Shown: positions 43,604 to 51,596, counted from the first letter of the stretch. The stretch: DNA of 53,824 nt from Sphingomonadales bacterium UBA6157 (GCA_002423025.1 DIUN01000011.1:62650-116473), one strand, 5' to 3'. Numbers and translations are program-made. The notes: generated by a model not told the origin, from the sequence alone.

Positions 43604-44818
43604 CTATTCGGCAGCCTGGCGGAACAGCCCGGTGACAGCACCGGCGGTCGCAAACCGCTCGAGGACCGTCTCCAGTTGCTCGGCAGAATGTTCGGCGCAG
43701 AGCGAGCAGCGCAGCAGGAACACGCCGGCTGGCGTTGCGGGCGGGCGGCTCATGTTCACATAGACGCCCAGTTCGAGAAGCGCCTGCCACATCCGCACCG
43801 TGGTTTCCTGGTCCGGCATCAGCACGGACACGATGGCGCTTTCGGGCGTCGCGGTGGCGAGGCGGAAGCCGCGCGCGACAAGGCCGCCGTGCAGCTTGCG
43901 GCTCATGTCCCAAAGCCGGGCGCGCTTGTCCTGTGCGTGCATGAGCTTGCGGATGGAGGTTGCGGCGCAAGCGACCACGGCGGGGGGCAGTGAAGCAGTG
44001 AAGGTGTAGGGGCGGCAGACGAGCCGCAGGATCTCGAACTTGGGGTGGTTGGAGACACAGAAGCCGCCCACCGTACCAACCGACTTGGAGAAGGTGCCGA
44101 CAACGAAATCGACATCATCGGCAACGCCGGCGGCTTCATAGACGCCGCGGCCATGTTCGCCGAAAAAGCCCATCCCGTGCGCTTCATCGACCAACACCAT
44201 GGCACCATGCGCCTTGGCGATGGCGACCAGTTCCTTCAGCGGTGCGATGTCCCCGAGCATCGAATAGACGCCTTCGAGAATGACCAGCTTGCCGGCTTCC
44301 GGCGGCAGGCGGCGCAGGCGCTTCTCAAGGTCTTCGGCGCTGTTGTGCTTGAAGCGCACGATATCGGCATTGCCGAGGTAGCAGCCATCATAGATCGAGG
44401 CGTGGCTGTCGGCATCGAGGATGATGAAGTCTCCCTTGCCGGCGAGCGTCGAGACCATGCCGAGATTGGCCTGGTATCCCGTGGAGAACACCATGGCATG
44501 CTCCATGCCGTAGAAGTCTTTCAGGGCGTCCTCGCACTCCTTGTGGCCTTGGTAGGTGCCATTGAGTACGCGGCTGCCGGTGGTTCCGGCGCCGAACTTG
44601 CGCAGCGCTTCCTCACCGGCGGCGATGACATCGGGGTCGAACGTCATGCCCATGTAATTGTAGGTGCCGAGCAGGATGGTGTCCCGGCCATCGATGACGG
44701 CCAGGGTGGGGGACTTGACCTCCTGCATGACGATGGCGAACGGGTCCCGCACGCCGGTGGCTAGCAGCCCCTCGCGCTCGGCGATCAACGCATCGAACTT
44801 GGAGAAGAGATCGCTCAT
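43604..44818 (-). CDS. spt: Serine palmitoyltransferase
   Basis: Spt condenses L-serine with an acyl thioester to 3-ketosphinganine, the committed step of sphingolipid synthesis. It is a soluble PLP-dependent alpha-oxoamine synthase of 404 residues, as in Sphingomonas. Visible residues are H139 (DADSHASIYDG, cofactor stacking), D211 and H214 in DEAHGMGFFGEHGRG, and the Schiff-base lysine K245 in GTFSKSVGTVGG. The ATG at 44818 overlaps the stop of the acyl carrier protein gene by 4 bases. Close relatives such as AKB ligase or AONS are less likely because ACP, CerR and AasR genes are adjacent. Confidence 0.93.
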   Translation of the reverse strand: MSDLFSKFDALIAEREGLLATGVRDPFAIVMQEVKSPTLAVIDGRDTILLGTYNYMGMTFDPDVIAAGEEALRKFGAGTTGSRVLNGTYQGHKECEDALKDFYGMEHAMVFSTGYQANLGMVSTLAGKGDFIILDADSHASIYDGCYLGNADIVRFKHNSAEDLEKRLRRLPPEAGKLVILEGVYSMLGDIAPLKELVAIAKAHGAMVLVDEAHGMGFFGEHGRGVYEAAGVADDVDFVVGTFSKSVGTVGGFCVSNHPKFEILRLVCRPYTFTASLPPAVVACAATSIRKLMHAQDKRARLWDMSRKLHGGLVARGFRLATATPESAIVSVLMPDQETTVRMWQALLELGVYVNMSRPPATPAGVFLLRCSLCAEHSAEQLETVLERFATAGAVTGLFRQAAE

Positions 44819-45060
44819 TTGTGCACCAGCTTCGTGACGGCATCGGCGACCTGGCCGATGGTTTCGAGATCCGGGAGGAGGTTGAGCGGCATCACGATGT
44901 CCCACTCGTCTTCCATGCTGGCGACGAGATCCATCACGGTGAGCGAGTCCATCTCGAGATCGCCGGCAAAGCTGGTGGCTTCGGCGAGCGGCACCTTCTT
45001 GAGGTTGAGTGGCTCGATCAGTTCGATGATGCGGGCATAGACGACGGCGCGATCAGACAC
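44815..45060 (-). CDS. acpR: Dedicated acyl carrier protein of sphingolipid synthesis
   Basis: This 81-residue acyl carrier protein has the phosphopantetheine attachment serine S39 in DLEMDSLTVMDL. It is translationally coupled to spt, so it probably carries the acyl chain used by serine palmitoyltransferase. The start is GTG at 45060, with AGGAG 6 bases upstream, an unusually clear case for a non-ATG start. It diverges from the PycTM gene. Confidence 0.92.
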   Translation of the reverse strand: MSDRAVVYARIIELIEPLNLKKVPLAEATSFAGDLEMDSLTVMDLVASMEDEWDIVMPLNLLPDLETIGQVADAVTKLVHK

Positions 45061-45201
45061 ATTTTGCTCCTGTTGATGCAGGGCAATGCCCCACGATCAT
45101 GTCACTTCGCCCCTTTGCACCAGAGTATGGCCAAATGGCGGCTGGACGCGCCACTTTGCGAATCGTGGCGGCAGTGTCATCCTTGCGCAACAGGGGGCAG
45201 G

Positions 45202-45726
45202 ATGACCGACGAGATACCACCGCCGCACCCGCATTCGATCTATCTGATGCGGACCGTGCAGCAGCAGCACGTCACGCTGTCTGCCATGGCGGACCAGAAG
45301 GCCAACATGCTGCTGGGTGTCGCCTCCGTGGTGCTGGCGCTCGTGGTGCGTGAGGGCACGCTGGCCGGGCTGCGGCCGCCGGTGCTCGTGCTGGCCGGGT
45401 CCTCCTTCATCGCCGCGCTGTGCTGCATGCTGGCGGTGGTGCCAGCCATTGGTCGGCCGCGGGCGCCCAAGAGCGAGGTGCTGGCCGAGCCGAACATCCT
45501 GTTCTTCGGCGTCTTCGCCGAGCTCAGCGAGGAGGAGTATCTTGCCCGGATGCGCAAGATCATGTCTTCTGACACCGCCATTTATGCGGCCATGGTGCGG
45601 GATGTTCACCAGCAGGGCATGCTCTTGAAGCGAAAGAAATATTTCTTCCTCGGCTGGGCCTATCGCGTCTTCATCGCCGGGCTGGTGCTGACCTTCCTCA
45701 CCTTCCTGATCGACATGGCGCTATAG
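45202..45726 (+). CDS. PycTM (Pycsar-effector-like, DUF5706) membrane protein
   Basis: This 174-residue protein has membrane segments at about residues 35-50, 59-83 and 147-171. The motif TVQQQHVTLSAMADQKANML followed by LGVASVVLALVV is characteristic of the PycTM domain found in effectors of Pycsar anti-phage systems. In those systems the effector sits next to a pyrimidine cyclase and damages the membrane on cCMP/cUMP binding; no cyclase is near here. Instead the gene is embedded, on the opposite strand, between acpR and cerR, and its stop overlaps that of cerR by 6 bases. A housekeeping membrane role is equally possible. The ATG at 45202 follows a purine-rich stretch (AGGGGGCAGG). Confidence 0.75.
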   Translation: MTDEIPPPHPHSIYLMRTVQQQHVTLSAMADQKANMLLGVASVVLALVVREGTLAGLRPPVLVLAGSSFIAALCCMLAVVPAIGRPRAPKSEVLAEPNILFFGVFAELSEEEYLARMRKIMSSDTAIYAAMVRDVHQQGMLLKRKKYFFLGWAYRVFIAGLVLTFLTFLIDMAL

Positions 45727-46638
45727 CCAGCCGCTGGCGCGGTAACCGGCCACAGTATCGGCAATGCCTGCTGCCGCATCGAATTGGGGCTGCCAGATGC
45801 CGCTGATCGCGGCATTGCCGCCGCGCGCCACCCAATCCGGATGCGCGATGTAGCGCGCCCGGTCCCGGCTCAGCTTGGGCAGCTTGCCCGAGAGGCCGGC
45901 AGCGAGCGTCGCCAGCCCGGCGGCGGCGGCCAGCGCCGCGCCCGGAACCGGCAGGGTCCGCACCGTGTTGCCCAGCGCCGCGCCGATCAGCCGGGCGAAC
46001 TCGCCGTGGCCATAGCCGCCGGCTGCATCACCCCGGCCATCGTCCAGCTCCAGCAGGGCGCGGGACGGGCCGGCGGCGGCCAGCGCCAGCAGGGCCCGCG
46101 CCAGATCATCGGCATGGAGGATCGAGATGCGGGCATCGGCGCTGCCGGGGGCGAGGCCGAGGCCGCGCCGGGCGAGGCGATAGACATCGAGCATCTCGGT
46201 ATCGCCGGGGCCATAAACCGCGGGGGGGCGCACCATCACCCAATCGAGCGGGCTGGCGGAGACAAGTGCTTCGGCGCCGGCCTTGGAAGCGCCGTAGAGG
46301 GAGAGGCCAGGCTCGCGTGCGGCCAGGCTGGAGACATGGACAAACCGCTTTGTTCCAGCCGCTTGCGCTGCCTTCAACACCGCTTCCGTGCCGGCCTCGT
46401 TGCCGGCGGTGAAGCCCGCCTTGTTCCGCGCATTCACCACGCCGGCGACATGCACCACGGCGTCGGCACCCTCGCACAGCCGTGCCAGCGCGGCTTCGTC
46501 TGCCAGGTCGCCCGGCACCCAGGCGACGCCGGGGCGCTCGGCCTGCGGCTTGCGGGCCAGTGCCCGCACCGGGCCGGAGGCCAGCGCCAGCACCCGCTGG
46601 CCGACAAAGCCGGTGCCGCCGGTGAGCGCGATGGTCAT
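45721..46638 (-). CDS. cerR: Ceramide reductase CerR (extended SDR)
   Basis: CerR reduces the keto group of the long-chain base or keto-ceramide in bacterial sphingolipid synthesis. This 305-residue extended short-chain dehydrogenase has the nucleotide motif TGGTGFVG (residues 6-13) and the catalytic Tyr/Lys in LYGASKAGAE (Y115, K119). It begins directly with the Rossmann strand, so there is no signal peptide and a cytoplasmic location is expected. It lies 18 bases after aasR on the same strand. The call rests on context, since many NAD-dependent epimerases look similar. Confidence 0.83.
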   Translation of the reverse strand: MTIALTGGTGFVGQRVLALASGPVRALARKPQAERPGVAWVPGDLADEAALARLCEGADAVVHVAGVVNARNKAGFTAGNEAGTEAVLKAAQAAGTKRFVHVSSLAAREPGLSLYGASKAGAEALVSASPLDWVMVRPPAVYGPGDTEMLDVYRLARRGLGLAPGSADARISILHADDLARALLALAAAGPSRALLELDDGRGDAAGGYGHGEFARLIGAALGNTVRTLPVPGAALAAAAGLATLAAGLSGKLPKLSRDRARYIAHPDWVARGGNAAISGIWQPQFDAAAGIADTVAGYRASGWL

Positions 46639-46656
46639 CGGCCCGGCCGCTGGCTC

Positions 46657-48405
46657 CTAGGCCGCCACGTCGAACGGCTGGATCTCGCCCGAGAGATACT
46701 GGCTGCGCGCCTTGGAGCGCGAGAGCTTGCCGGACGACGTCTTGGGCAGGGTGCGCGGCGGCACGAGTTCCACAACGCAGGTCATGCCGGTGATGGCGCG
46801 GACCTTGGTGCGGATCGCCTCGCGCAGGCTGCTGCGCTCATCGGCGCAGGAGGTGCGGCACTGCACCAGCACGGCCGGCGCTTCCTCGCCCGAGGGCGTG
46901 GTGATGGCAAAGGCTGCGATGTCCCCGGCCTTGAAGCCCGGCAGCTGCTCGATCGCCCACTCGATGTCCTGCGGCCAGTGGTTCTTGCCGTTGATGATGA
47001 TCATGTCCTTGGCGCGGCCGACGATGAAGATCGAGCCGGCGGAGAGGTAGCCCATGTCACCAGTGTCGAGCCAGCCATCGGGAGACAGGGCGGCGGCGGT
47101 GGCCTCCTCGTCGCGGAAATAGCCGGCCATGACGCCAAGGCCGCGCACGAAAATGCGGCCGATCTTGCGGTCCGGCAGCAGGGCACCGGCCTCGTCGCGG
47201 ATCTCGATGGTCAGGCCCGGCACGGCCTTGCCGCAGTTGACGATGGCGCGGTAGCGGGTGGGGCGGCGGGCATCGATGCGGCCGCCGGTGCTGCCGGAGA
47301 GGGTGCGCTCGTCAATGAGGTCGGACACGATGCCCTGGCCCAGCGGCATGATCGTCACGGCCAGCGTTGCTTCGGCAAGGCCGTAGCTCGGCAGGAAGGC
47401 GCTGGCCTTGAAGCCGGCGGCAGCGAACACATCCACAAACGCCTGCATCACCTCGGGGCGGATCATGTCCGCGCCGTTGCCGGCTACGCGCCAGCGAGCG
47501 AGGTCGAAGCGCTCGGCGACGTTGATCGAGGGCGAGATGCGGCGGGCGCAGATATCGTAGCCGAAGGTCGGCGAATAGCTGAGCGTGTTGTGCGGGTTGC
47601 GGCTGATGAGGGTGAGCCACGACAGCGGGCGGCGGGCGAAATCCTCGGTGGCGAGGTAATCGACCGAAATCTGGTTGGCCAGCGGCGCCAGCATGCAGCC
47701 GACAAGGCCCATGTCATGGTACCAGGGCAGCCAGCTCACCACCCGGTCGCCATCGCCGGCTTCCATGCAATGGGCATGGCCGGCGAGGTTGGCGAGCAGC
47801 GCCTCGTGCGTCACGGCGACGCCGTGCGGGAAGCGGGTGCTGCCGCTCGAATATTGCAGGTAGGCGATGTCCGTGCGCTTGGCCTCGGGCAGTGCGGCGG
47901 CCGGCGCGGCTTCAGCGAAATAGACGTTCCAGTCATGGGCCTGGCACAGCCCTGCGGCGGCCTGCTCGACCATCGGGAACAGCCCCTCCGGCGAGAGCAC
48001 CAGCTTGGGATCGCAGCTGCGCAGCTGGGTGGCGATCTGCTCCACATAGGCCTCGCGGCCGCCAAAGCTGGTCGGCAGTGGCAGCGGCACCGGATAGGCG
48101 CCTGCATAGATTGCGGCGAAAAAGGCAGCGGCGAAACCGGCACCGGTCTCGGCGATCAGCGCCACGCGGTCCCCCGGCTGAATACCATCGGCGAGCAGGC
48201 GCAGCGCCTGGCGGCGGGCATCGGCCGCCAGCTCGGCATAGGGGTAGGCGCGGGTCAGGTCGGCGCGGGCATCATGGAAGTTCATGCCCTTTTTACCCAG
48301 CGCGGCATAATCCAGCGCTTCACCCAGGGTGCCGAAATCGGCACGGCGATAGGCAAGGCTGTCGAACGTTGGCGTCGGCGCCTTTGCAGTCGGGCTCGTG
48401 TTCAA
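46657..48405 (-). CDS. aasR: Acyl-ACP synthetase / fatty acyl-AMP ligase AasR
   Basis: This 582-residue adenylate-forming enzyme of the fatty acyl-AMP ligase group probably loads fatty acid onto the dedicated ACP. Motifs: YLQYSSGSTRFPHGVAVTH (phosphate loop, about residues 182-200), the DGWLDTGDMGYL core and a C-terminal lysine-containing LPKTSSGKLSRSK. The start is best placed at TTG 48405, with GGGAGA 7 bases upstream; an ATG at 48432 has no such site. It is first in a two-gene transcript with cerR and diverges from recX. Confidence 0.9.
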   Translation of the reverse strand: MNTSPTAKAPTPTFDSLAYRRADFGTLGEALDYAALGKKGMNFHDARADLTRAYPYAELAADARRQALRLLADGIQPGDRVALIAETGAGFAAAFFAAIYAGAYPVPLPLPTSFGGREAYVEQIATQLRSCDPKLVLSPEGLFPMVEQAAAGLCQAHDWNVYFAEAAPAAALPEAKRTDIAYLQYSSGSTRFPHGVAVTHEALLANLAGHAHCMEAGDGDRVVSWLPWYHDMGLVGCMLAPLANQISVDYLATEDFARRPLSWLTLISRNPHNTLSYSPTFGYDICARRISPSINVAERFDLARWRVAGNGADMIRPEVMQAFVDVFAAAGFKASAFLPSYGLAEATLAVTIMPLGQGIVSDLIDERTLSGSTGGRIDARRPTRYRAIVNCGKAVPGLTIEIRDEAGALLPDRKIGRIFVRGLGVMAGYFRDEEATAAALSPDGWLDTGDMGYLSAGSIFIVGRAKDMIIINGKNHWPQDIEWAIEQLPGFKAGDIAAFAITTPSGEEAPAVLVQCRTSCADERSSLREAIRTKVRAITGMTCVVELVPPRTLPKTSSGKLSRSKARSQYLSGEIQPFDVAA

Positions 48406-48564
48406 GCCTCTGTCTCCCTTTGCCCCCTGCATCGTCGCTCGTGAATCGAGCGTCCGGCGCAAGGCTGACCCATGTGTAGGCTTGTGCGTTTCGCAGATCG
48501 GCGGGTTCAAATTCCGGCCCGATCATGGCAGGAACAAGGCAGCGTCCGAATCCGGGGAATTAAT
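48406..48564. promoter_or_regulatory. Divergent intergenic region aasR / recX
   Basis: These 159 bases separate the divergent aasR and recX genes and should hold promoters for both. No clear palindrome or other operator was seen. Confidence 0.4.
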
Positions 48565-49161
48565 ATGGACGACAATCACGATGGCGATGAACGCGGCGGG
48601 CGCCGGCGACCGGCCCGGCCGCCGCGGGTTTATGCGCCGCGCGAGCCGCGGCCCATCGATGCGGCGCAGCTGCAGGAAATGGCTCTGGGCTATGCGGCGC
48701 GCTACGCCACGACGGCGGCCAAGCTGCGGCAATATCTGGCGCGCAAGCTGCGCGAGCGCACCTGGACGCCTGCTGAACCCCCTGACATAGAAGGGCTTTC
48801 CGCCCGTATCGTGGCGCTGGGCTATGTGAATGACCGGGCCTATGCCGCCTCGAAAACCCGCGATCTCACGGCTCGTGGCTTTGGCCAGCAGCGCGTCCGC
48901 AGCGCGCTTTCGGCTGCCGGCGTCAGCCGTGATGATGTTGCGGCCGAGGCTGTCGAGGCCAGCCCGTTCGTGGCGGCGCTGGCCTTTGCCCGGCGGCGGC
49001 GGCTTGGGCCGTTCGGCCGCGACGGCAGCCCTGCCGATCCGGCGGTGAAGCGCCGGCAAATGGCGGCGATGGCCCGTGCCGGCCATGGCTTTGATGTGGC
49101 GCGGCGGGTGATCGAGGCGCGCAGCGAGGCGGCGGCCGAAGCACTGGTCGAGGGCGATTAA
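48565..49161 (+). CDS. recX: Regulatory protein RecX
   Basis: RecX binds RecA filaments and limits recombination and SOS activity. This 198-residue protein has a charged N-terminal arm (about 1-32) followed by three-helix RecX repeats: MALGYAARYATTAAKLRQYL, VALGYVNDRAYAASKTRD with FGQQRVRSALSAAGV, and the last repeat near RRQMAAMARAGHGFDVARRV. The ATG at 48565 follows GGGGA by 7 bases. recA is not adjacent. The gene is followed by a repeat-rich spacer. Confidence 0.88.
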   Translation: MDDNHDGDERGGRRRPARPPRVYAPREPRPIDAAQLQEMALGYAARYATTAAKLRQYLARKLRERTWTPAEPPDIEGLSARIVALGYVNDRAYAASKTRDLTARGFGQQRVRSALSAAGVSRDDVAAEAVEASPFVAALAFARRRRLGPFGRDGSPADPAVKRRQMAAMARAGHGFDVARRVIEARSEAAAEALVEGD

Positions 49162-49183
49162 GGGAGATTTCCGGGCACCCGGC

Positions 49184-49227
49184 GGGCTGCGCACGGGCTG
49201 CAGACGGGATGCACACGGGATGCACCT
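49184..49227. repeat. Four tandem 11-base repeats
   Basis: The units are GGGCTGCGCAC, GGGCTGCAGAC, GGGATGCACAC and GGGATGCACCT, consecutive and without gaps. A period of 11 bases places each unit on the same face of the helix, as in iterons or clustered protein sites. Confidence 0.8.
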
Positions 49228-49314
49228 TGGCACTGGATGGGCGCTGGACAGGCACCGGCCGGGCGCGCCACGGGCACGCTCCCAGGCGGCCAAGTCCGGC
49301 CCCGGCCACTCTGG

Positions 49315-49332
49315 AAGGTTACAAAGGTTACA
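49315..49332. repeat. Tandem duplication AAGGTTACA
   Basis: AAGGTTACA occurs twice head to tail (49315-49323 and 49324-49332), about 90 bases from the 11-base repeats. It may be a protein-binding site or a simple slippage duplication. Confidence 0.75.
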
Positions 49333-49433
49333 CACCCATGCTCATGCAGTGTGCACGGCCTGCAGGCGTTGATTTACATTTCTTGCAATTTCAAGGAACG
49401 CCGTTTTATAACCCATTTGGCGATAATTGGCAA

Positions 49434-50894
49434 TCAGGCGACTTTCGCCAACGTCGGTGCGGCGCTGGCCGAGCGGCCGATGGCGAGGTTGGCGATGGCA
49501 TAGTCCACCATGTCCGGGTGAAAGTCCGGCGGTACGTCGCGGAAGCGGCAGGCGGCAACGATCTGCGCGATGAGGAAGCCCGGTTGGAACGCTGCCAGCT
49601 CCAGCCCGTGCACATCGCGCAGTGTCGTGACGATCTGGTGGAACACCTCGTGCGTCAGCTGCGCCTTCAGGCCGTTGGCGGCGGCGACAGTTTCAAAAAT
49701 CCGCCGATAGGCCTCCAGCGCCGGGGCGCGCACCTCCAGCTTGTAGGGAATGCGGCGCAGGAAGGCCGGGTCCATCAGGTCCGCCGGGTCGAGATTGGTC
49801 GAGAAGATCACGATCGCCTCGAACGGGATGCGGAAGCTCTTGCCGGTGTTGAGCTTGAGATAATCCACCCGGTTCTCCAGCGGCACGATCCAGCGGTTGA
49901 GCAGCGCTGTCGGGGAGACGATCTGGCGGCCGAAATCATCGATGAGCAGGCAGCCGCCTGCCGCCTTGATGTGCAGCGGCGCGGTGTAGAGATTGGCGGT
50001 GGCTTCATGCTTGAGGTCCAGCATTTCCAGCGTCAGCTCGCCGCCCGTCACGATGAACGGCCGCCAGCACGCCACCCAGCGCGAGTCGGCATTGTCCCGA
50101 TACAGCGAGGGCGACGCCTCCGGGTCCCCCCAGGCCGGGTTGACCGGGCGGTGCACATCCGGATCGAACACCATCATCATCTGGCCATCGATGAGCACGG
50201 CGTGCGGCACATAGATGATCTGCTGGAACACCCGCTCCAGCCGCTGCGCCACCGAGGTCTTGCCGTTGCCGGGCGGGCCATACATCAGCAGCGCCCGGCC
50301 CGAGCTGATCGCCGGGCCGATCTGGTCCACGAATGCGTCCGCCACCTGCAGATCGGCAAAGGCGCGCTTCATCCCCGGCCAGTCGATCTGCTCGTTCGTC
50401 ACCTTCTGGCGGCTCACCCAGTGCGTGTAGCTGTCAAGGCTCACCGGCGCGGCGCCGACATAAGCCGAGCGGGCATTGGCTTCCATGGCGCGGCGCTTGC
50501 CGGCCTCGGTCAGCTCGTAGCGCGCCCCGGCATGGCCGCCGCCAAGCGCTGACATCAGCTGGCCGCGCACGCACAGGTCGAGCAGGTCATCCACCAGCTT
50601 GGGCATCAGCTTTAGGGCATGGGCGAAGTCCGCCAGCGATTCCGCCGGGGTGTTGAAGCCGGTCTTCAGCAGCAGTTCGAGCAGGGTCTTCTCGTCGATG
50701 CCGGTCTCGGCCACCGAGGATGGCTCGGCGGGCACGGCCGCGAGGAACGCCTCCAGCCGCTCGGGCGAAATTGCCTCGATGGCGGCAAGGTTGTGCCCCA
50801 GCCGCCCGCCCTCACGCCGCTGCCGGCCCATGGCGGCGGAAATCTGGTCTTCACTGACAAGTCTTGCCGCCAGCAGCAGCTCGCCGATCCGCAT
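49434..50894 (-). CDS. AAA+ ATPase with a GspE-N-like amino-terminal domain
   Basis: This is a 486-residue cytoplasmic ATPase. The first 55 residues (MRIGELLLAARLVSEDQISA and following) resemble the MshEN/GspE N-terminal domain of secretion ATPases. A helical region with a short possible winged helix (about 90-140) follows, then an AAA+ module with Walker A YGPPGNGKTS (residues 205-214) and Walker B GGCLLIDDFG (313-322). It lacks the secretion-ATPase His/Asp boxes, so it is not a PilB/GspE enzyme. It may be a MoxR-like or regulatory ATPase; its partner is unknown. It is transcribed alone and convergent with recX. Confidence 0.7.
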   Translation of the reverse strand: MRIGELLLAARLVSEDQISAAMGRQRREGGRLGHNLAAIEAISPERLEAFLAAVPAEPSSVAETGIDEKTLLELLLKTGFNTPAESLADFAHALKLMPKLVDDLLDLCVRGQLMSALGGGHAGARYELTEAGKRRAMEANARSAYVGAAPVSLDSYTHWVSRQKVTNEQIDWPGMKRAFADLQVADAFVDQIGPAISSGRALLMYGPPGNGKTSVAQRLERVFQQIIYVPHAVLIDGQMMMVFDPDVHRPVNPAWGDPEASPSLYRDNADSRWVACWRPFIVTGGELTLEMLDLKHEATANLYTAPLHIKAAGGCLLIDDFGRQIVSPTALLNRWIVPLENRVDYLKLNTGKSFRIPFEAIVIFSTNLDPADLMDPAFLRRIPYKLEVRAPALEAYRRIFETVAAANGLKAQLTHEVFHQIVTTLRDVHGLELAAFQPGFLIAQIVAACRFRDVPPDFHPDMVDYAIANLAIGRSASAAPTLAKVA

Positions 50895-51034
50895 CTGTCT
50901 GGTCCCCCAAAGGCCCAGCAGTTAACGGCGGCGGCAGCCGTGGTTTGCACCATGTCATTGCACTGTCACAAAACTGTAACTTTCTGCTTCGCAGCAGCGG
51001 AACCGCGCGCTATCAGGCTGGACACGCAATCCGA

Positions 51035-51586
51035 TTGCACACGCCGGGAGTTGCCCTCATCGATCAGATCGCCGCGCTGCCCTATCGCCGGGATGCCGAT
51101 GGCGTGGTGCGCGTGCTGCTGATCACATCGCGGGATACCAAGCGCTGGGTGGTGCCCAAGGGCAACCCGATCCGCGGGCTGACGTCGCACCTGGCTGCGG
51201 AGCGCGAGGCCTTTGAGGAGGCCGGCATCACCGGCACGGCAAGCCCGGTGGCACTGGGGCGCTTCCGCTACGTCAAGCGCCGCCGCAATGGCGCGGTCAT
51301 CACGCTTACCGTTGCCGTGTTCCCGATGGAGTTTGCTGAGCAGATGCAGGACTGGCCGGAGAAGGGCCAGCGCGAGTGCCGCTGGTTCAGCGTGGCCGAG
51401 GCCGCCGATGCTGTGGATGAGCCGGATTTGCGGGCGCTGATTCTCGGCTTCCAGCCGCTTGGGGGGCAGCCGGTTGCGGCAGCTCCTACGGCTCAGGCGA
51501 TGGCTGTTCCGATGTGGCGGCGGCCGTTGGCGCTCGGGGTGATCGGGCTGGCGCTGCTGCTGGTGGTTGCGCTGTTGGCGGGCTAA
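51035..51586 (+). CDS. Nudix hydrolase with a C-terminal membrane anchor
   Basis: This is a 183-residue Nudix protein. The catalytic helix reads REAFEEAGI in PKGNPIRGLTSHLAAEREAF and following; the first glutamate of the classical box is not present, which seems usual in this alphaproteobacterial subgroup. Such proteins act on diphosphoinositol- or dinucleoside-polyphosphate-like substrates. The C-terminus is a hydrophobic helix (about residues 158-182), which would tether it to the membrane. The frame has no ATG near the expected start; TTG at 51035 is the best available, with weak ribosome-binding evidence. Confidence 0.72.
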   Translation: MHTPGVALIDQIAALPYRRDADGVVRVLLITSRDTKRWVVPKGNPIRGLTSHLAAEREAFEEAGITGTASPVALGRFRYVKRRRNGAVITLTVAVFPMEFAEQMQDWPEKGQRECRWFSVAEAADAVDEPDLRALILGFQPLGGQPVAAAPTAQAMAVPMWRRPLALGVIGLALLLVVALLAG

Positions 51587-51596
51587 AGTTGGTTGC

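Larger units (their letters stand above)
49162..49433. other. Repeat-bearing spacer between recX and the AAA+ ATPase
   Basis: No gene is supported in these 272 bases. They hold four tandem 11-base units (49184-49227), a 9-base tandem duplication (49315-49332) and an AT-rich stretch near 49370-49433, which is unusual for this chromosome. A GGCGA-CTT-TCGCC hairpin overlaps the stop of the ATPase gene. Confidence 0.6.

Noticed and set aside
45202..45726. A complete Pycsar anti-phage system
   Set aside because: Only the effector-like membrane protein is present. No adenylate/pyrimidine cyclase domain is encoded within the window, so I report a PycTM protein rather than a system.
45784..48444. 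An 886-codon open frame on the plus strand
   Set aside because: It is antisense to cerR and aasR. No start signal and no domain; composition is typical of a GC-rich shadow.
49434..50894. PilB/GspE-type secretion ATPase
   Set aside because: The N-terminus resembles that family, but the ATPase core is a general AAA+ module without Asp and His boxes.
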